Counted from the stretch's first letter, positions 1-6,264 are shown. The stretch: DNA of 9,290 nucleotides from JAABYT01 sp041581935 (GCA_041581935.1 JBFICP010000123.1:1-9290); one strand, 5' to 3'. Notes: a model not told the origin generated them from the sequence alone. Numbers and translations are program-made.

Positions 1-1
1 A

Positions 2-208
2 TGCCACGCCATTCCGGGCTACGCCAACGTGTATCCCACCTATCATGTTCCGCGCGTCGGGGGGCAGCACGCGGAATACCTCGTCGCGGCCCTCAAAGCC
101 TACCGGGCCAAGGAGCGCAGCCACCCGACCATGCAGGCCCAGGCAGCCACCCTGAGCGACGAGGATATGGCGGACATCGCCGCCTACTTCTCGTCGAAAC
201 CCGAGTAG
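2..208 (+). CDS. Cytochrome c, class I, C-terminal part (5' truncated)
   Basis: This is the C-terminal 68 residues of a small periplasmic electron-transfer cytochrome c. The frame opens with Cys-His, the last two residues of a CxxCH heme-attachment motif whose first half lies before the window. The motif continues as CHAIPGY, then a Tyr/Pro-rich loop and GGQHAEYL, typical of small c4/c553-like cytochromes. A Met in HPTMQ (about residue 46 of the visible part) is the likely axial heme ligand. The C-terminal helix DMADIAAYFSS ends at a TAG. The next gene is a related cytochrome 45 bases downstream on the same strand, and the two align along GQHA(E/D)YLV.AL..Y, so they look like a tandem duplication within one operon. 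The start, signal peptide and any extra domain are outside the window. Family assignment is firm; the redox partner is unknown. Confidence 0.85.
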   Translation, partial: CHAIPGYANVYPTYHVPRVGGQHAEYLVAALKAYRAKERSHPTMQAQAATLSDEDMADIAAYFSSKPE

Positions 209-253
209 ACGGCCCGCCGCCTGCGCGCACCGCACACGGAGACCATCACCACC

Positions 254-616
254 ATGCGCATACTGCTCCTCGCCACCGCCGCCGCGCTGGCCCTGATTCA
301 AGCATCGGCACAGGCCGCCGGCGACATCAACGCCGGCAAGGCCAAGTCGGCGGCCTGCGTGGCCTGCCACGGGCCCGACGGTAACAGCCCGAGCGGCGCA
401 TTCCCCATCATCGCGGGACAGCACGCCGACTATCTGGTGCGGGCGCTGGAAGATTACAAGACCGGCAAGCGCAAGAACGCCATCATGGCCGGTTTCGCGA
501 CCGGCTTGAGCGAACAGGATCGCGAGGATCTCGCGGCTTTTTACGCCAGCCAGGAAAGTGATCTGCATACACTCAAATACTCCGTGGAGCTGGAGAGGCA
601 GCTGCACAGCCAGTAA
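254..616 (+). CDS. Periplasmic c-type cytochrome (small class I, c4/c553-like)
   Basis: This is a monoheme electron carrier of 120 residues, exported and matured in the periplasm. Residues 1-21 form a signal peptide (MRILLL then an Ala/Leu-rich core) with a cleavage site at AQA|AG. The heme motif CVACH is at residues 35-39, followed by GPDGNS, as in small soluble cytochromes c. GQHADYLVRAL starts at residue 55, and Met78 in NAIMAGF is the probable sixth heme ligand. The C-terminal helix is QDREDLAAFYASQ. The tail of about 15 residues (HTLKYSVELERQLHSQ) extends beyond the usual end of the fold. The ATG at 254 is supported by a GGAGA at 238-242 and by the signal peptide starting exactly there. 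It lies 45 bases behind the partial cytochrome and is probably co-transcribed. No oxidase or reductase gene is visible, so the partner is unknown. Confidence 0.92.
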   Translation: MRILLLATAAALALIQASAQAAGDINAGKAKSAACVACHGPDGNSPSGAFPIIAGQHADYLVRALEDYKTGKRKNAIMAGFATGLSEQDREDLAAFYASQESDLHTLKYSVELERQLHSQ

Positions 617-1077
617 CTCGGCAAATCGGTGACAGCAGCGCGGGCAGCTCCGTTGCGCGGGACCCGGTAAAAAAAACGGTCCGGCCGCCCGTCCGGGACG
701 CGAGCCCCGAAACAGGCGCCGAACCAACTCCCACAGGCCGAACTGAGACGACAGCCGTTTCGGGCGCGGGCCCCGGCGGCGCGGCACGTAGCACGTGTTC
801 GCCCGGAGGCCGAAGCACATCGGCGCGACTGTCGATTCTTCTTATTGCACTCCTTAAGCTCTCCGCACGCCCCGCCCGGATCGAGTGGTGACGCGGAGGA
901 CGGTCGGCACGACGCGGGTTGCCCACGGCCGACCTATTCTCCTAGACCGGCGGCGCAAACCGGATATTCCCCGGGGCGCCGGAGTTGGCATTTTCGGCCT
1001 GCAAATTGCCGGTCGCGAAATAAAGCCGTAGCCTCAGCGGTCTATTGGCAATAGATGCGCGATCACCGACCGAAGGG
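617..1077 (+). other. Non-coding stretch between cytochrome and sigma factor genes
   Basis: There are about 460 bases with no credible gene. Open frames on both strands here are low-complexity (Arg/Pro/Ala/Gly) and match no fold I know. Visible structure includes a GGACC/GGTCC inverted repeat at 660-664 and 678-682 around an A8 run, which could form a weak hairpin after the cytochromes. There is also a CCCCGGGG palindrome at 969-976 and an imperfect dyad GGCATTTT (987-994) / AAATTGCC (1003-1010). The dyad lies roughly 70-90 bases before the sigma gene start and is the best placed of these for a regulatory role. I could not identify a clear -35/-10 pair or an unambiguous ECF-type autoregulatory promoter. 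Confidence 0.5.
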
Positions 1078-1590
1078 ATGCAGAGAACACAGGCCCGATT
1101 CGAAAAGCTGGTCAACGCAGTCTCCTCGGATCTGTATCGATACGCGTTCATGCTGTGTCGAAACCGGGCGATGGCGGAGGACCTCGTGCAGGAGACATTC
1201 ATGCGCGCATGGCGCTTTCTGGACCGCCTGCGCGACGAGAGAAAGGCAAAGAGTTGGCTGATGACGACCCTGAGGCGCGAATTCGCCCGACAGTTCGAGC
1301 GCTACCAGCCGATCTTCGACGAGGTGGAGCTGGAGCAGATAGCCGGCACTCAGGGCATCGATCCCGAGGTGCTGGCTCTGCGCCGTGAAATCGTCAAGCT
1401 GCCCGAGAAGTATCGCGAGGTGCTGGTGCTTCAGGTCATCGGCGGTTACACCGGAGAGGAAATGGCGGCGATGCTCGAGCTGCCACGCGCGACGGTCAAC
1501 ACGCGCCTGTTCAGGGCCCGCCAGCAGCTTCGCGGAATTCTCGGGGACAGCGTGCGAACCAGCGTGGCGAAACAGAGACCCGAGACATGA
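1078..1590 (+). CDS. RNA polymerase ECF (sigma-70 family) sigma factor
   Basis: This is an alternative sigma factor of the extracytoplasmic function group, which redirects RNA polymerase to a small regulon when released from its anti-sigma factor. From the chosen ATG it is 170 residues. Region 2 covers about residues 7-75 (RFEKLVNAVSSDLYRYAFML, then AEDLVQETFMRAW, the core-binding and -10 helices). Region 4 covers about 100-155, with LPEKYREVLVLQ followed by a helix-turn-helix at GEEMAAML..PRATVNTRLFRAR that reads the -35 element. Start choice is uncertain: a TTG at 1045 would add 11 residues. The ATG at 1078 fits the usual short lead before RFE, but its GAAGGG lies directly against the start, too close for a good site. 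The stop overlaps the next start as ATGA, showing coupled translation with the anti-sigma gene. The regulon is not visible. Confidence 0.93.
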   Translation: MQRTQARFEKLVNAVSSDLYRYAFMLCRNRAMAEDLVQETFMRAWRFLDRLRDERKAKSWLMTTLRREFARQFERYQPIFDEVELEQIAGTQGIDPEVLALRREIVKLPEKYREVLVLQVIGGYTGEEMAAMLELPRATVNTRLFRARQQLRGILGDSVRTSVAKQRPET

Positions 1591-2306
1591 ACTGCATGGA
1601 TTTTCGCCGCATGCTGCTCACCGATCCGCACTCCAAGGATGCGGAAATTGCCGCGCACCGGCGCCACTGTTCCGAGTGCGCGGATGCCGTTGCGCGCAGC
1701 GCCCACCTCGAGCACCGCCTGCGCACGGCGGTGAACATCGACGTTCCGGAGAATCTCGCCTCGCGCATCCTGCTCAAGCATTCTTTCGAGGCGCGCTCCC
1801 GGCGACCCTGGTGGCGTACGCGGCGCGTCTTCGCGCTGGCGGCGAGCGTGCTGCTGGCGGCGGTGATCGCGGGGCTGGGTTACCAGTCCCACCACGAGCA
1901 GCAGCGACTCGGGGAGGAATTCGTGGCGCTGGTCAACGATGCACCCTACGCGCTCGCTTCAACCCAACGGATCAGCGGCACGGAAATATCCGCGGCGCTG
2001 GCGCCGACGGGACTCGACCTGCAGGGGGAGATCGGCGTCGTCACGTTCGCCGGCCGTTGCCTGGTGCGCGACAAGCTGTCTGGTCACATCGTTCTCAAGG
2101 GTGAGACGGCGCCGGTGACGGTGTTTCTAATCAAGGATCAGCTGGTTTCGAGCCGCACCGCCATTCGCACGGCCCACTACAGCGGCATCGTGCTGCCCCA
2201 GGGCTCCGGCACCATCGCCATCGTCAGCACGCCGGGCGAGGCCCTCGAGCGTGTCGAGGCGCGGGTGCGGGCGGCGCTGCGCTTCAAACGCCTCACCGAC
2301 GCCTGA
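1587..2306 (+). CDS. DUF3379 family membrane anti-sigma factor
   Basis: This is the presumed anti-sigma factor for the ECF sigma encoded just before it; it would hold the sigma at the inner membrane until a signal arrives. It has 239 residues. The cytoplasmic N-terminus carries His24-x3-Cys28-x2-Cys31, the core of a zinc-associated anti-sigma (ZAS) motif. The segment NIDVPENLASRILLKHSFE (about 50-68) is characteristic of DUF3379 proteins found beside ECF sigma factors in Gammaproteobacteria. One membrane span lies at about 81-99, after a basic RRPWWRTRR stretch, placing the C-terminal 140 residues in the periplasm. That domain includes a lone Cys in AGRCLV and a beta-rich APVTVFLIKDQLV core. 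The ATG overlaps the sigma stop by four bases. The anti-sigma role is inferred from motif, topology and pairing; the signal sensed is unknown. Confidence 0.85.
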   Translation: MNCMDFRRMLLTDPHSKDAEIAAHRRHCSECADAVARSAHLEHRLRTAVNIDVPENLASRILLKHSFEARSRRPWWRTRRVFALAASVLLAAVIAGLGYQSHHEQQRLGEEFVALVNDAPYALASTQRISGTEISAALAPTGLDLQGEIGVVTFAGRCLVRDKLSGHIVLKGETAPVTVFLIKDQLVSSRTAIRTAHYSGIVLPQGSGTIAIVSTPGEALERVEARVRAALRFKRLTDA

Positions 2307-2307
2307 A

Positions 2308-2339
2308 GGTCCGCGCTCCCCGACTGCAAGGCGCGGACT
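2308..2339 (+). terminator. Hairpin between convergent genes (possible terminator)
   Basis: GTCCGCGC at 2309-2316 pairs perfectly with GCGCGGAC at 2331-2338 across a 14-base loop, and a G-T wobble extends it by one pair. It begins three bases after the anti-sigma stop and lies between two genes that converge. There is no T-run on either strand, so it is not a canonical intrinsic terminator. It may instead protect the 3' end or act together with Rho. Confidence 0.4.
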
Positions 2340-2374
2340 CGAGCCGAATGCAGGCCGTAGCCGCGGACGGCGCC

Positions 2375-3004
2375 TCAGGCAGCCAAGTCCGGATTCAGAC
2401 TGTAGGTCCCGGTGAGCGTCGCCGTCTCGAGAATGTGTCCCTCCATGGCCTCGAGCACGGCCTTCGCCGTGAACTCCCCGCCCACCGGACAGCGCTCGAA
2501 GTCGAGCGCGTAGAGCGTGAAGTGATAGGTGTGCACGACGGCGTCGTTCCAGGGCGGGCACGGGCCATCGTAGCCGAAGTAGCTGCCCGCCATGTCCGCA
2601 TCGTCGGCGAACCAGCCCGTATAGTCATTGATCCCCTGACGCGTCCCCCGGGCGCTGGCAGGTCCGGATTTGCCGCCTTTCGTGACACCATCGGAGAACT
2701 CGCCCTCCTGAATTCCCACCGCGTCACGCGGGATGTCCACCAGCACCCAGTGATAGAAATTGGCGCGCTTGCGGCGCACTGAAATCGTCTTACCCTCGGT
2801 ATTGACGCCGCTGCGAGTGGCCGGCGCATCCGGATCGTGGCAGATGAGCACCAGGGACTTGGTGCCCTCGGGCACGTCGCTCCACGACAGCGCCGGATTC
2901 AGGTTGGCGCCGAGGCGTGCATGCTGCTCGGCATCGGCGGCGCAGAATGCGCAGCGCTCCGGGATCGGCTGCTCGTGGGGAAAAGTGTCGCTTGAGAGCT
3001 TCAT
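2375..3004 (-). CDS. YbhB/YbcL family (PEBP, Raf kinase inhibitor-like) protein
   Basis: This is a phosphatidylethanolamine-binding-protein fold, 209 residues from the chosen start. PEBP signatures appear in order: NPALSWSDVPEGTKSLVLI (about 36-54), the ligand-pocket DPDAPA (57-62), YHWVLVDIP (84-92), a GPCPP loop (147-151) and VVHTYHFTLYALD (156-168). It is longer than E. coli YbhB or YbcL. The extra residues lie near CAFCAADAEQHARL and between DPDAPA and YHW, insertions I recall from a common long bacterial subfamily. There is no signal peptide, so it is probably cytoplasmic. The biochemical role of bacterial members is poorly defined; the kinase-inhibitor name comes from eukaryotic homologs. 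The ATG at 3004 has GGGA six bases upstream; a GTG at 3016 would add four residues. It is transcribed alone, convergent with the sigma/anti-sigma pair. Confidence 0.92.
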   Translation of the reverse strand: MKLSSDTFPHEQPIPERCAFCAADAEQHARLGANLNPALSWSDVPEGTKSLVLICHDPDAPATRSGVNTEGKTISVRRKRANFYHWVLVDIPRDAVGIQEGEFSDGVTKGGKSGPASARGTRQGINDYTGWFADDADMAGSYFGYDGPCPPWNDAVVHTYHFTLYALDFERCPVGGEFTAKAVLEAMEGHILETATLTGTYSLNPDLAA

Positions 3005-3127
3005 CGTCTTTCCCACCGCTCGTTGCGCAACCGTAGCGCTGAAGATGTCGCCCGCGCTCGAGTCGGCGCAAGCCTAGCACGACCCCCGGCGCGACGAAAA
3101 GGCGACCCTGCTTTCGAATTCACCTGA

Positions 3128-3155
3128 GATATATTATTTTAACTATTGATTTCAA
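3128..3155 (-). promoter_or_regulatory. Candidate sigma-70 promoter in AT-rich island
   Basis: Read on the minus strand, TTGAAA (3155-3150, five of six to the -35 consensus) is followed after 16 bases by TATATC (3133-3128, four of six to the -10 consensus). It sits in a sharp AT-rich patch (about 3122-3170) in otherwise GC-rich DNA and points toward the PEBP gene, leaving a leader of about 115-120 bases. It is a prediction by eye. AT-rich sequence readily yields chance -10 matches. Confidence 0.35.
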
Positions 3156-3184
3156 TTGATTTTTTTTGAAGTTGAAGCAGATTC

Positions 3185-3754
3185 TCACGCACCGCGCTCG
3201 AGCAATCGCTTGCGCAGCTCCTCGACCCGCTCGCGGGCACCGGCGGCGTGGGGATGGATGGCGAGCACGGCCTCGAAGGCATCCAGGGCGCCGGCCGCGT
3301 CGCCGCGGCTGAGAAAGATGAGGCCCATGCCCTAAATCGCGCCGAAGTGACGCGGTTCGAGCGCCAGGGTGCGGCGGATATCCTCCACCGAAGCCAGGTA
3401 GTCCTCATTGAGGTAATAAGCCGTTGCCCGCTTGTTCCAGCCCTCGGCGAAATCCGGCGCGTTGTGCGTTATTTCGCTGAAGATGGTGATGGCGTCCTCG
3501 AGCCGCTGATTGGTCATCGCGACGATGCCCTCGACCATGAGCGCGTCGATCTCGTCACGCCCGCTCTCTATCCAGATGCGCCAGATTTCGATTTCGGCCG
3601 CACGCGCCGCCTGAGGGCTGGACGTCGTTTTGAGCACTTCAAACAGCGCATCGAGGCGCGCGTCATTCTGGTCGGGCCACACCGTGCCCGCCGGGGCCAA
3701 CGCGAGCATCGCCGCCGCCAGCAACCTGCCCCATCGAAGGTGGCGCGAGCACAC
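3185..3754 (-). pseudogene. Exported TPR-repeat protein interrupted by an in-frame amber codon
   Basis: The frame encodes a 189-residue tetratricopeptide-repeat protein, but codon 141 is TAG (3334-3332). Before it are a signal peptide (about 1-22, RLLAAAMLALAPA), a helical region with EIEIWRIWIESG (about 54-65), and TPR units at about 72-105 and 106-138 (WNKRATAYYLNEDYLASVEDI). After the TAG the same frame continues as a third TPR unit, GMGLIFLSRGDAAGALDAFEAVLAI, ending at TGA 3187-3185. No frameshift is present, so a single base change (from TCG or CAG, for example) explains the break. The GTG start at 3754 has AGGGG eight bases upstream (3767-3763) and follows the zinc-ribbon gene stop by one base. 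An ATG at 3328 could restart a 47-residue fragment. It may be a recent pseudogene, a sequencing error, or a suppressed or shortened product. Function unknown; TPRs usually bind proteins. Confidence 0.8.
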
Positions 3755-3755
3755 C

Positions 3756-4031
3756 CTAGTCGCCCCTGTGCGCCGATTGCGCCAGGCGCTGCATGGCAAG
3801 GTATTCCTCCATCACCACCAGAACCGCCGCCTGGTGATCGCAGGCCGGACAGGTGGCATCCAGCATCACTCCGAGGGCGTCGGCATCGTCGTAATTTTCA
3901 TCGTCACGATGGGCGAACTCGAGCAGCCCCTGAAAGCCACACGCATCGCAGTTGCTCCAGGATTGATAGCGATCGACTCTTTCCGACACACCGAGGCTCC
4001 ACTGATCGTCAGCAGAGGTTACCGCAACCAT
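3756..4031 (-). CDS. Small double-CxxC (zinc-ribbon-like) protein, unknown function
   Basis: I do not recognise a named family. The product is 91 residues with no signal peptide or membrane segment. It has two knuckles, CDAC at 28-31 and CPAC at 61-64, about 30 residues apart, separated by an acidic stretch (HRDDENYDDADALG) and followed by a helical tail VVMEEYLAMQRL. This spacing suits one structural zinc ion bound by four Cys. It opens a minus-strand unit: its TAG is separated by one base from the GTG start of the TPR gene, whose ribosome binding site lies inside this gene. It is divergent from mlaC, with about 90 bases between. The start is the ATG at 4031, with only a weak purine-rich GAAAG just upstream. 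The protein-like composition and tight coupling argue it is real. The role could be nucleic-acid or protein binding. Confidence 0.7.
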   Translation of the reverse strand: MVAVTSADDQWSLGVSERVDRYQSWSNCDACGFQGLLEFAHRDDENYDDADALGVMLDATCPACDHQAAVLVVMEEYLAMQRLAQSAHRGD

Positions 4032-4043
4032 CTTTCAGCGAAA

Positions 4044-4058
4044 ACAAGCGGTTCTTGT
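4044..4058. repeat. Short inverted repeat in divergent intergenic region
   Basis: ACAAG (4044-4048) and CTTGT (4054-4058) form a perfect 5-bp dyad around CGGTT. The right arm runs into the -35 of the candidate mlaC promoter, and the whole lies just before the start of the divergent zinc-ribbon gene. It is placed like an operator but short enough to arise by chance. Confidence 0.25.
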
Positions 4059-4084
4059 CAAAACCGGCATCGGAGTGCTTTACT
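4055..4084 (+). promoter_or_regulatory. Candidate extended -10 sigma-70 promoter for mlaC
   Basis: TTGTCA (4055-4060, five of six to consensus) is followed after 18 bases by TTTACT (4079-4084, four of six). A TGC immediately before the -10 gives an extended -10 element. Transcription would begin near 4090, leaving a leader of about 30 bases that contains AGGAG at 4101-4105. This is the best-looking promoter in the window, though still a reading by eye. Confidence 0.5.
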
Positions 4085-4120
4085 TCGTCGCTTACGGCCA
4101 AGGAGCGGTACGAAAACACC

Positions 4121-4789
4121 ATGATTAATTCCTCGTCGCGTGCCCCGGCGCGCGCAGTCGCGTGCATGGCCATGGGTCTCGCGATTGCGGCCACGAATGT
4201 GCTCGCGCCGTCGGCCCTCGCCGCCGGGAGCTGTGCAACCCCGAGCCGCGACGATGCCGTGGCGCTCGTGCGCGACACCACCGACGCACTGTTTGCCGCC
4301 GTCGACGCCTACGACGGCAAGATCAGCGAGAATCCCGCCGAGGCACGGGCGATGGTGGACAAGTTCATCACCCCACACGTGGACTTGCAGGGAGTCTCCA
4401 AGCTGGTGCTCGGTAAGCACTGGCGCAGTGCCACACCGCAGCAGCGTGAACGCTTCCTCGCACAGTTTCACAATCTGATGTTGCGAACATACGCGACGGC
4501 CGTGACCTCATATAACGGAATTCGCATCGAGTATCTGCCGATTCGCGACGAGACCCGCGAAAACTTCGCTACGGTGCGAACCGTCATTCCACGTACCGAC
4601 GGCGAGGGGGTCAAGGTCGACTACCGATTGCACTGCCTCGACAACGTGTGGAAGCTCTTCGATGTGATCATCGCCGGGGTCAGCATGGTGACCACCTATC
4701 GCAGCGCGTTCTCGGCGGAGGTCAACAAATCCGGGCTCGACGGCCTCATCGAGGTTCTCGAGCGGAAAAACAAAGAAATCGGCGCCTGA
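4121..4789 (+). CDS. mlaC: MlaC-type periplasmic phospholipid-binding protein (Ttg2D family)
   Basis: This is a periplasmic carrier of the MlaC/Tgt2 family, which shuttles phospholipid between the outer-membrane MlaA complex and the inner-membrane MlaFEDB transporter. It has 222 residues. A signal peptide ends at about 34-35 (APSALAAG). Family features are DAVALVRDTTDALFAAVD (about 45-62), the MVDKFITPHVDLQGVSKLVLGKHW segment (78-101), TPQQRERFLAQFHNLMLRTYA (105-125), VDYRLHCLDNVWKLFDVIIAGVSMVTTYRSAF (166-197) and a C-terminal GLDGLIEVLERKN helix. The ATG at 4121 is followed at once by an Arg-containing signal sequence. The AGGAG at 4101-4105 is about 15 bases away, longer than ideal. The gene stands alone: no mlaA, mlaFED or mlaB is in the window. 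It may be a second copy or may work with a distant transporter. Confidence 0.9.
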   Translation: MINSSSRAPARAVACMAMGLAIAATNVLAPSALAAGSCATPSRDDAVALVRDTTDALFAAVDAYDGKISENPAEARAMVDKFITPHVDLQGVSKLVLGKHWRSATPQQRERFLAQFHNLMLRTYATAVTSYNGIRIEYLPIRDETRENFATVRTVIPRTDGEGVKVDYRLHCLDNVWKLFDVIIAGVSMVTTYRSAFSAEVNKSGLDGLIEVLERKNKEIGA

Positions 4790-4808
4790 TCCCTTCGCAA
4801 CGCGTGCA

Positions 4809-4823
4809 TGGGCAACGCGCCCA
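4809..4823. terminator. Small hairpin between convergent mlaC and gor
   Basis: TGGGC (4809-4813) pairs with GCCCA (4819-4823) around a 5-base loop in the 37-base gap between the converging stop codons. No T-run follows on either strand. The position suits a shared bidirectional terminator, but the stem is short. Confidence 0.2.
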
Positions 4824-4826
4824 CCG

Positions 4827-6176
4827 CTAACGCATGGTCACCAACTCTTCGGCGTTCGTCGGGTGGATGGCCACGGTGTCGTCGAAGTCGCGCTTGGTCG
4901 CTCCCATGCGAATCGCCACCGCGAACCCCTGGAGCATCTCGTCCGCGCCCAATCCGAAAATGTGGCACCCGACGATACGCTCGTCCTCACCCACCGTGAC
5001 GAGCTTCATCGCCGCCCGGGTCTTGTGCCGCGTGAACGCGTGATACATGGGATTGAACTGCGTGCGGTAGACCTTGACGTCGTCGCCGAAGCCCTCCCGG
5101 GCCTGCGACTCGCTCAGGCCCACGGTGCCGATGGTGGGATGGGTGAAGATGACGCTGGGAATGAGATCGTAGTCGAGCTTACGATCGGCCATGCCGCCGT
5201 AGAGCCGATCGGCGAGGCGGCGCCCGGCGGCGATGGCGACCGGTGTCAGCTCGTGATGTCCGGTGACGTCGCCGATGGCGTAAATCCCGTCCACGTTCGT
5301 GCACTGGTAGGCATCGGTGGGGATGTGGCCGTCCTCGGCCACCTCGACGCCGGCGGCCGCCGCATCGATGTCGGCGCTGCGCGGCGCGCGTCCGATGGCC
5401 CACAGAAGCACCTCGACACCCTCGATGCGCCGGCCGTCCTCGTAGTGAACGGTCACGCTGCCGTCTGCGGCCCGCGTCGCGCGCTCGACCTGACTTTCGG
5501 TGTGCACCTCGATGCCATCGGCCCGCATCGCCGCCGTCAGCTCCTCGGAGAGCATCTCGTCGAACGCGCGCAGCAGCCGTGACTTGCGCGCCAGCACCGT
5601 GACCTCGGCACCGAGCGCGTTGAGCATGCCGCTGAGCTCGACGGAGATGTAGCCGCTGCCGACGACCACGACCCGGCGCGGACAGCGCTCGAGCTCGAAG
5701 AAGCCGTCGGAGGTGATACCCAGCTCGGCACCCGGCAGCTCCGGCACCATGGGCACGCCGCCGGTCGCGATCAGCACCCGCTCGGCGCTCAATCGCTTGC
5801 CGTCGACCTCGACCGCGCGCGGACCGACCAAGCGCCCGGTGCTGCGAATATCGGCGATGCCGGCATCGGCCAAGCGCCTGGCGTAGATGTCGTTGAGCCT
5901 GGCCACGTAGGCGTCGCGGGACTCTTTGAGCGCCGCCCAGTCGAATCCCCGGCGAACGACATCGAACCCGTAGTCGCGCGCGTTATCGAGCATGTGCGCG
6001 AGGGACGCCGTGTACCACATGACTTTTTTGGGCACGCATCCGACGTTGACACAGGTGCCGCCGAGCCGGTGATCCTCGAGCACCGCCACCCGCGCGCCGT
6101 AGGATCGGGCGCGCACCGCGGCGGCGATGCCGCCGCTGCCGCCGCCGATGACGATCAGATCGTAGTCGGCGTTCAT
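4827..6176 (-). CDS. gor: Glutathione-disulfide reductase
   Basis: This cytoplasmic flavoenzyme (EC 1.8.1.7) reduces glutathione disulfide to glutathione with NADPH, keeping the thiol pool reduced. It has 449 residues, the normal length. Features in order are the FAD dinucleotide motif GGGSGG (11-16), the redox-active disulfide in GGTCVNVGCVPKK (Cys42, Cys47), and an NADPH Rossmann motif GSGYISVELSGML with the downstream VLARKSRLLR, whose Arg residues suit the NADP 2'-phosphate. The second FAD contact YAIGDVTG follows, and the dimer-interface end HPTNAEELVTMR carries the catalytic His438-Glu443 pair of the partner subunit. The motif set separates it from dihydrolipoamide and mercuric reductases with good confidence. 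The ATG at 6176 has GAAGG three bases upstream. It lies 88 bases after the FHA gene on the same strand, probably partly co-transcribed, and converges with mlaC. No OxyR-like site is recognised. Confidence 0.95.
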   Translation of the reverse strand: MNADYDLIVIGGGSGGIAAAVRARSYGARVAVLEDHRLGGTCVNVGCVPKKVMWYTASLAHMLDNARDYGFDVVRRGFDWAALKESRDAYVARLNDIYARRLADAGIADIRSTGRLVGPRAVEVDGKRLSAERVLIATGGVPMVPELPGAELGITSDGFFELERCPRRVVVVGSGYISVELSGMLNALGAEVTVLARKSRLLRAFDEMLSEELTAAMRADGIEVHTESQVERATRAADGSVTVHYEDGRRIEGVEVLLWAIGRAPRSADIDAAAAGVEVAEDGHIPTDAYQCTNVDGIYAIGDVTGHHELTPVAIAAGRRLADRLYGGMADRKLDYDLIPSVIFTHPTIGTVGLSESQAREGFGDDVKVYRTQFNPMYHAFTRHKTRAAMKLVTVGEDERIVGCHIFGLGADEMLQGFAVAIRMGATKRDFDDTVAIHPTNAEELVTMR

Positions 6177-6197
6177 CCGCCTTCTACCATGGATGTG

Positions 6198-6254
6198 AGA
6201 ATCAACGCGTCGAATGAAATCACCGGGGCCTCCGTTCTGCGAAGGCCCGATTCT
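6198..6254. repeat. Nested inverted repeats between FHA gene and gor
   Basis: GGGCCT (6226-6231) and AGGCCC (6243-6248) form a 6-bp stem with an 11-base loop. AGAATC (6198-6203) and GATTCT (6249-6254) form an outer 6-bp stem whose right arm is directly contiguous with the inner one, leaving a 22-base bulge on the left. It fills most of the 88-base gap between two same-strand genes. It could attenuate or process the transcript. There is no T-run on the minus strand, so simple intrinsic termination is not shown. Confidence 0.35.
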
Positions 6255-6264
6255 ACGCGCGGCG

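Noticed and set aside
573..926. Minus-strand frame overlapping the cytochrome 3' end
   Set aside because: It has Arg/Pro/Ala-rich composition, no recognisable motif, no ribosome binding site, and overlaps a real gene.
987..1002. Sigma-54-like TTGGCA...TGCA element before the sigma factor gene
   Set aside because: The GG and GC dinucleotides are 12 bases apart instead of 10, so it does not fit a -24/-12 promoter.
2375..3004. CAFC motif and insertions in the PEBP protein as a novel fusion or metal site
   Set aside because: The extra segments match the layout I recall from a common long bacterial YbhB/YbcL subfamily, so they are not evidence of novelty.
3248..4120. Long + strand open frame leading into mlaC
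   Set aside because: It is antisense to the TPR and zinc-ribbon genes, is Arg/His/Pro-rich, and ends in the real MlaC signal peptide at 4121. It is a GC-rich shadow.
4863..5582. Long + strand frame inside glutathione reductase
   Set aside because: It is antisense to a gene with complete catalytic motifs and resembles no protein family.
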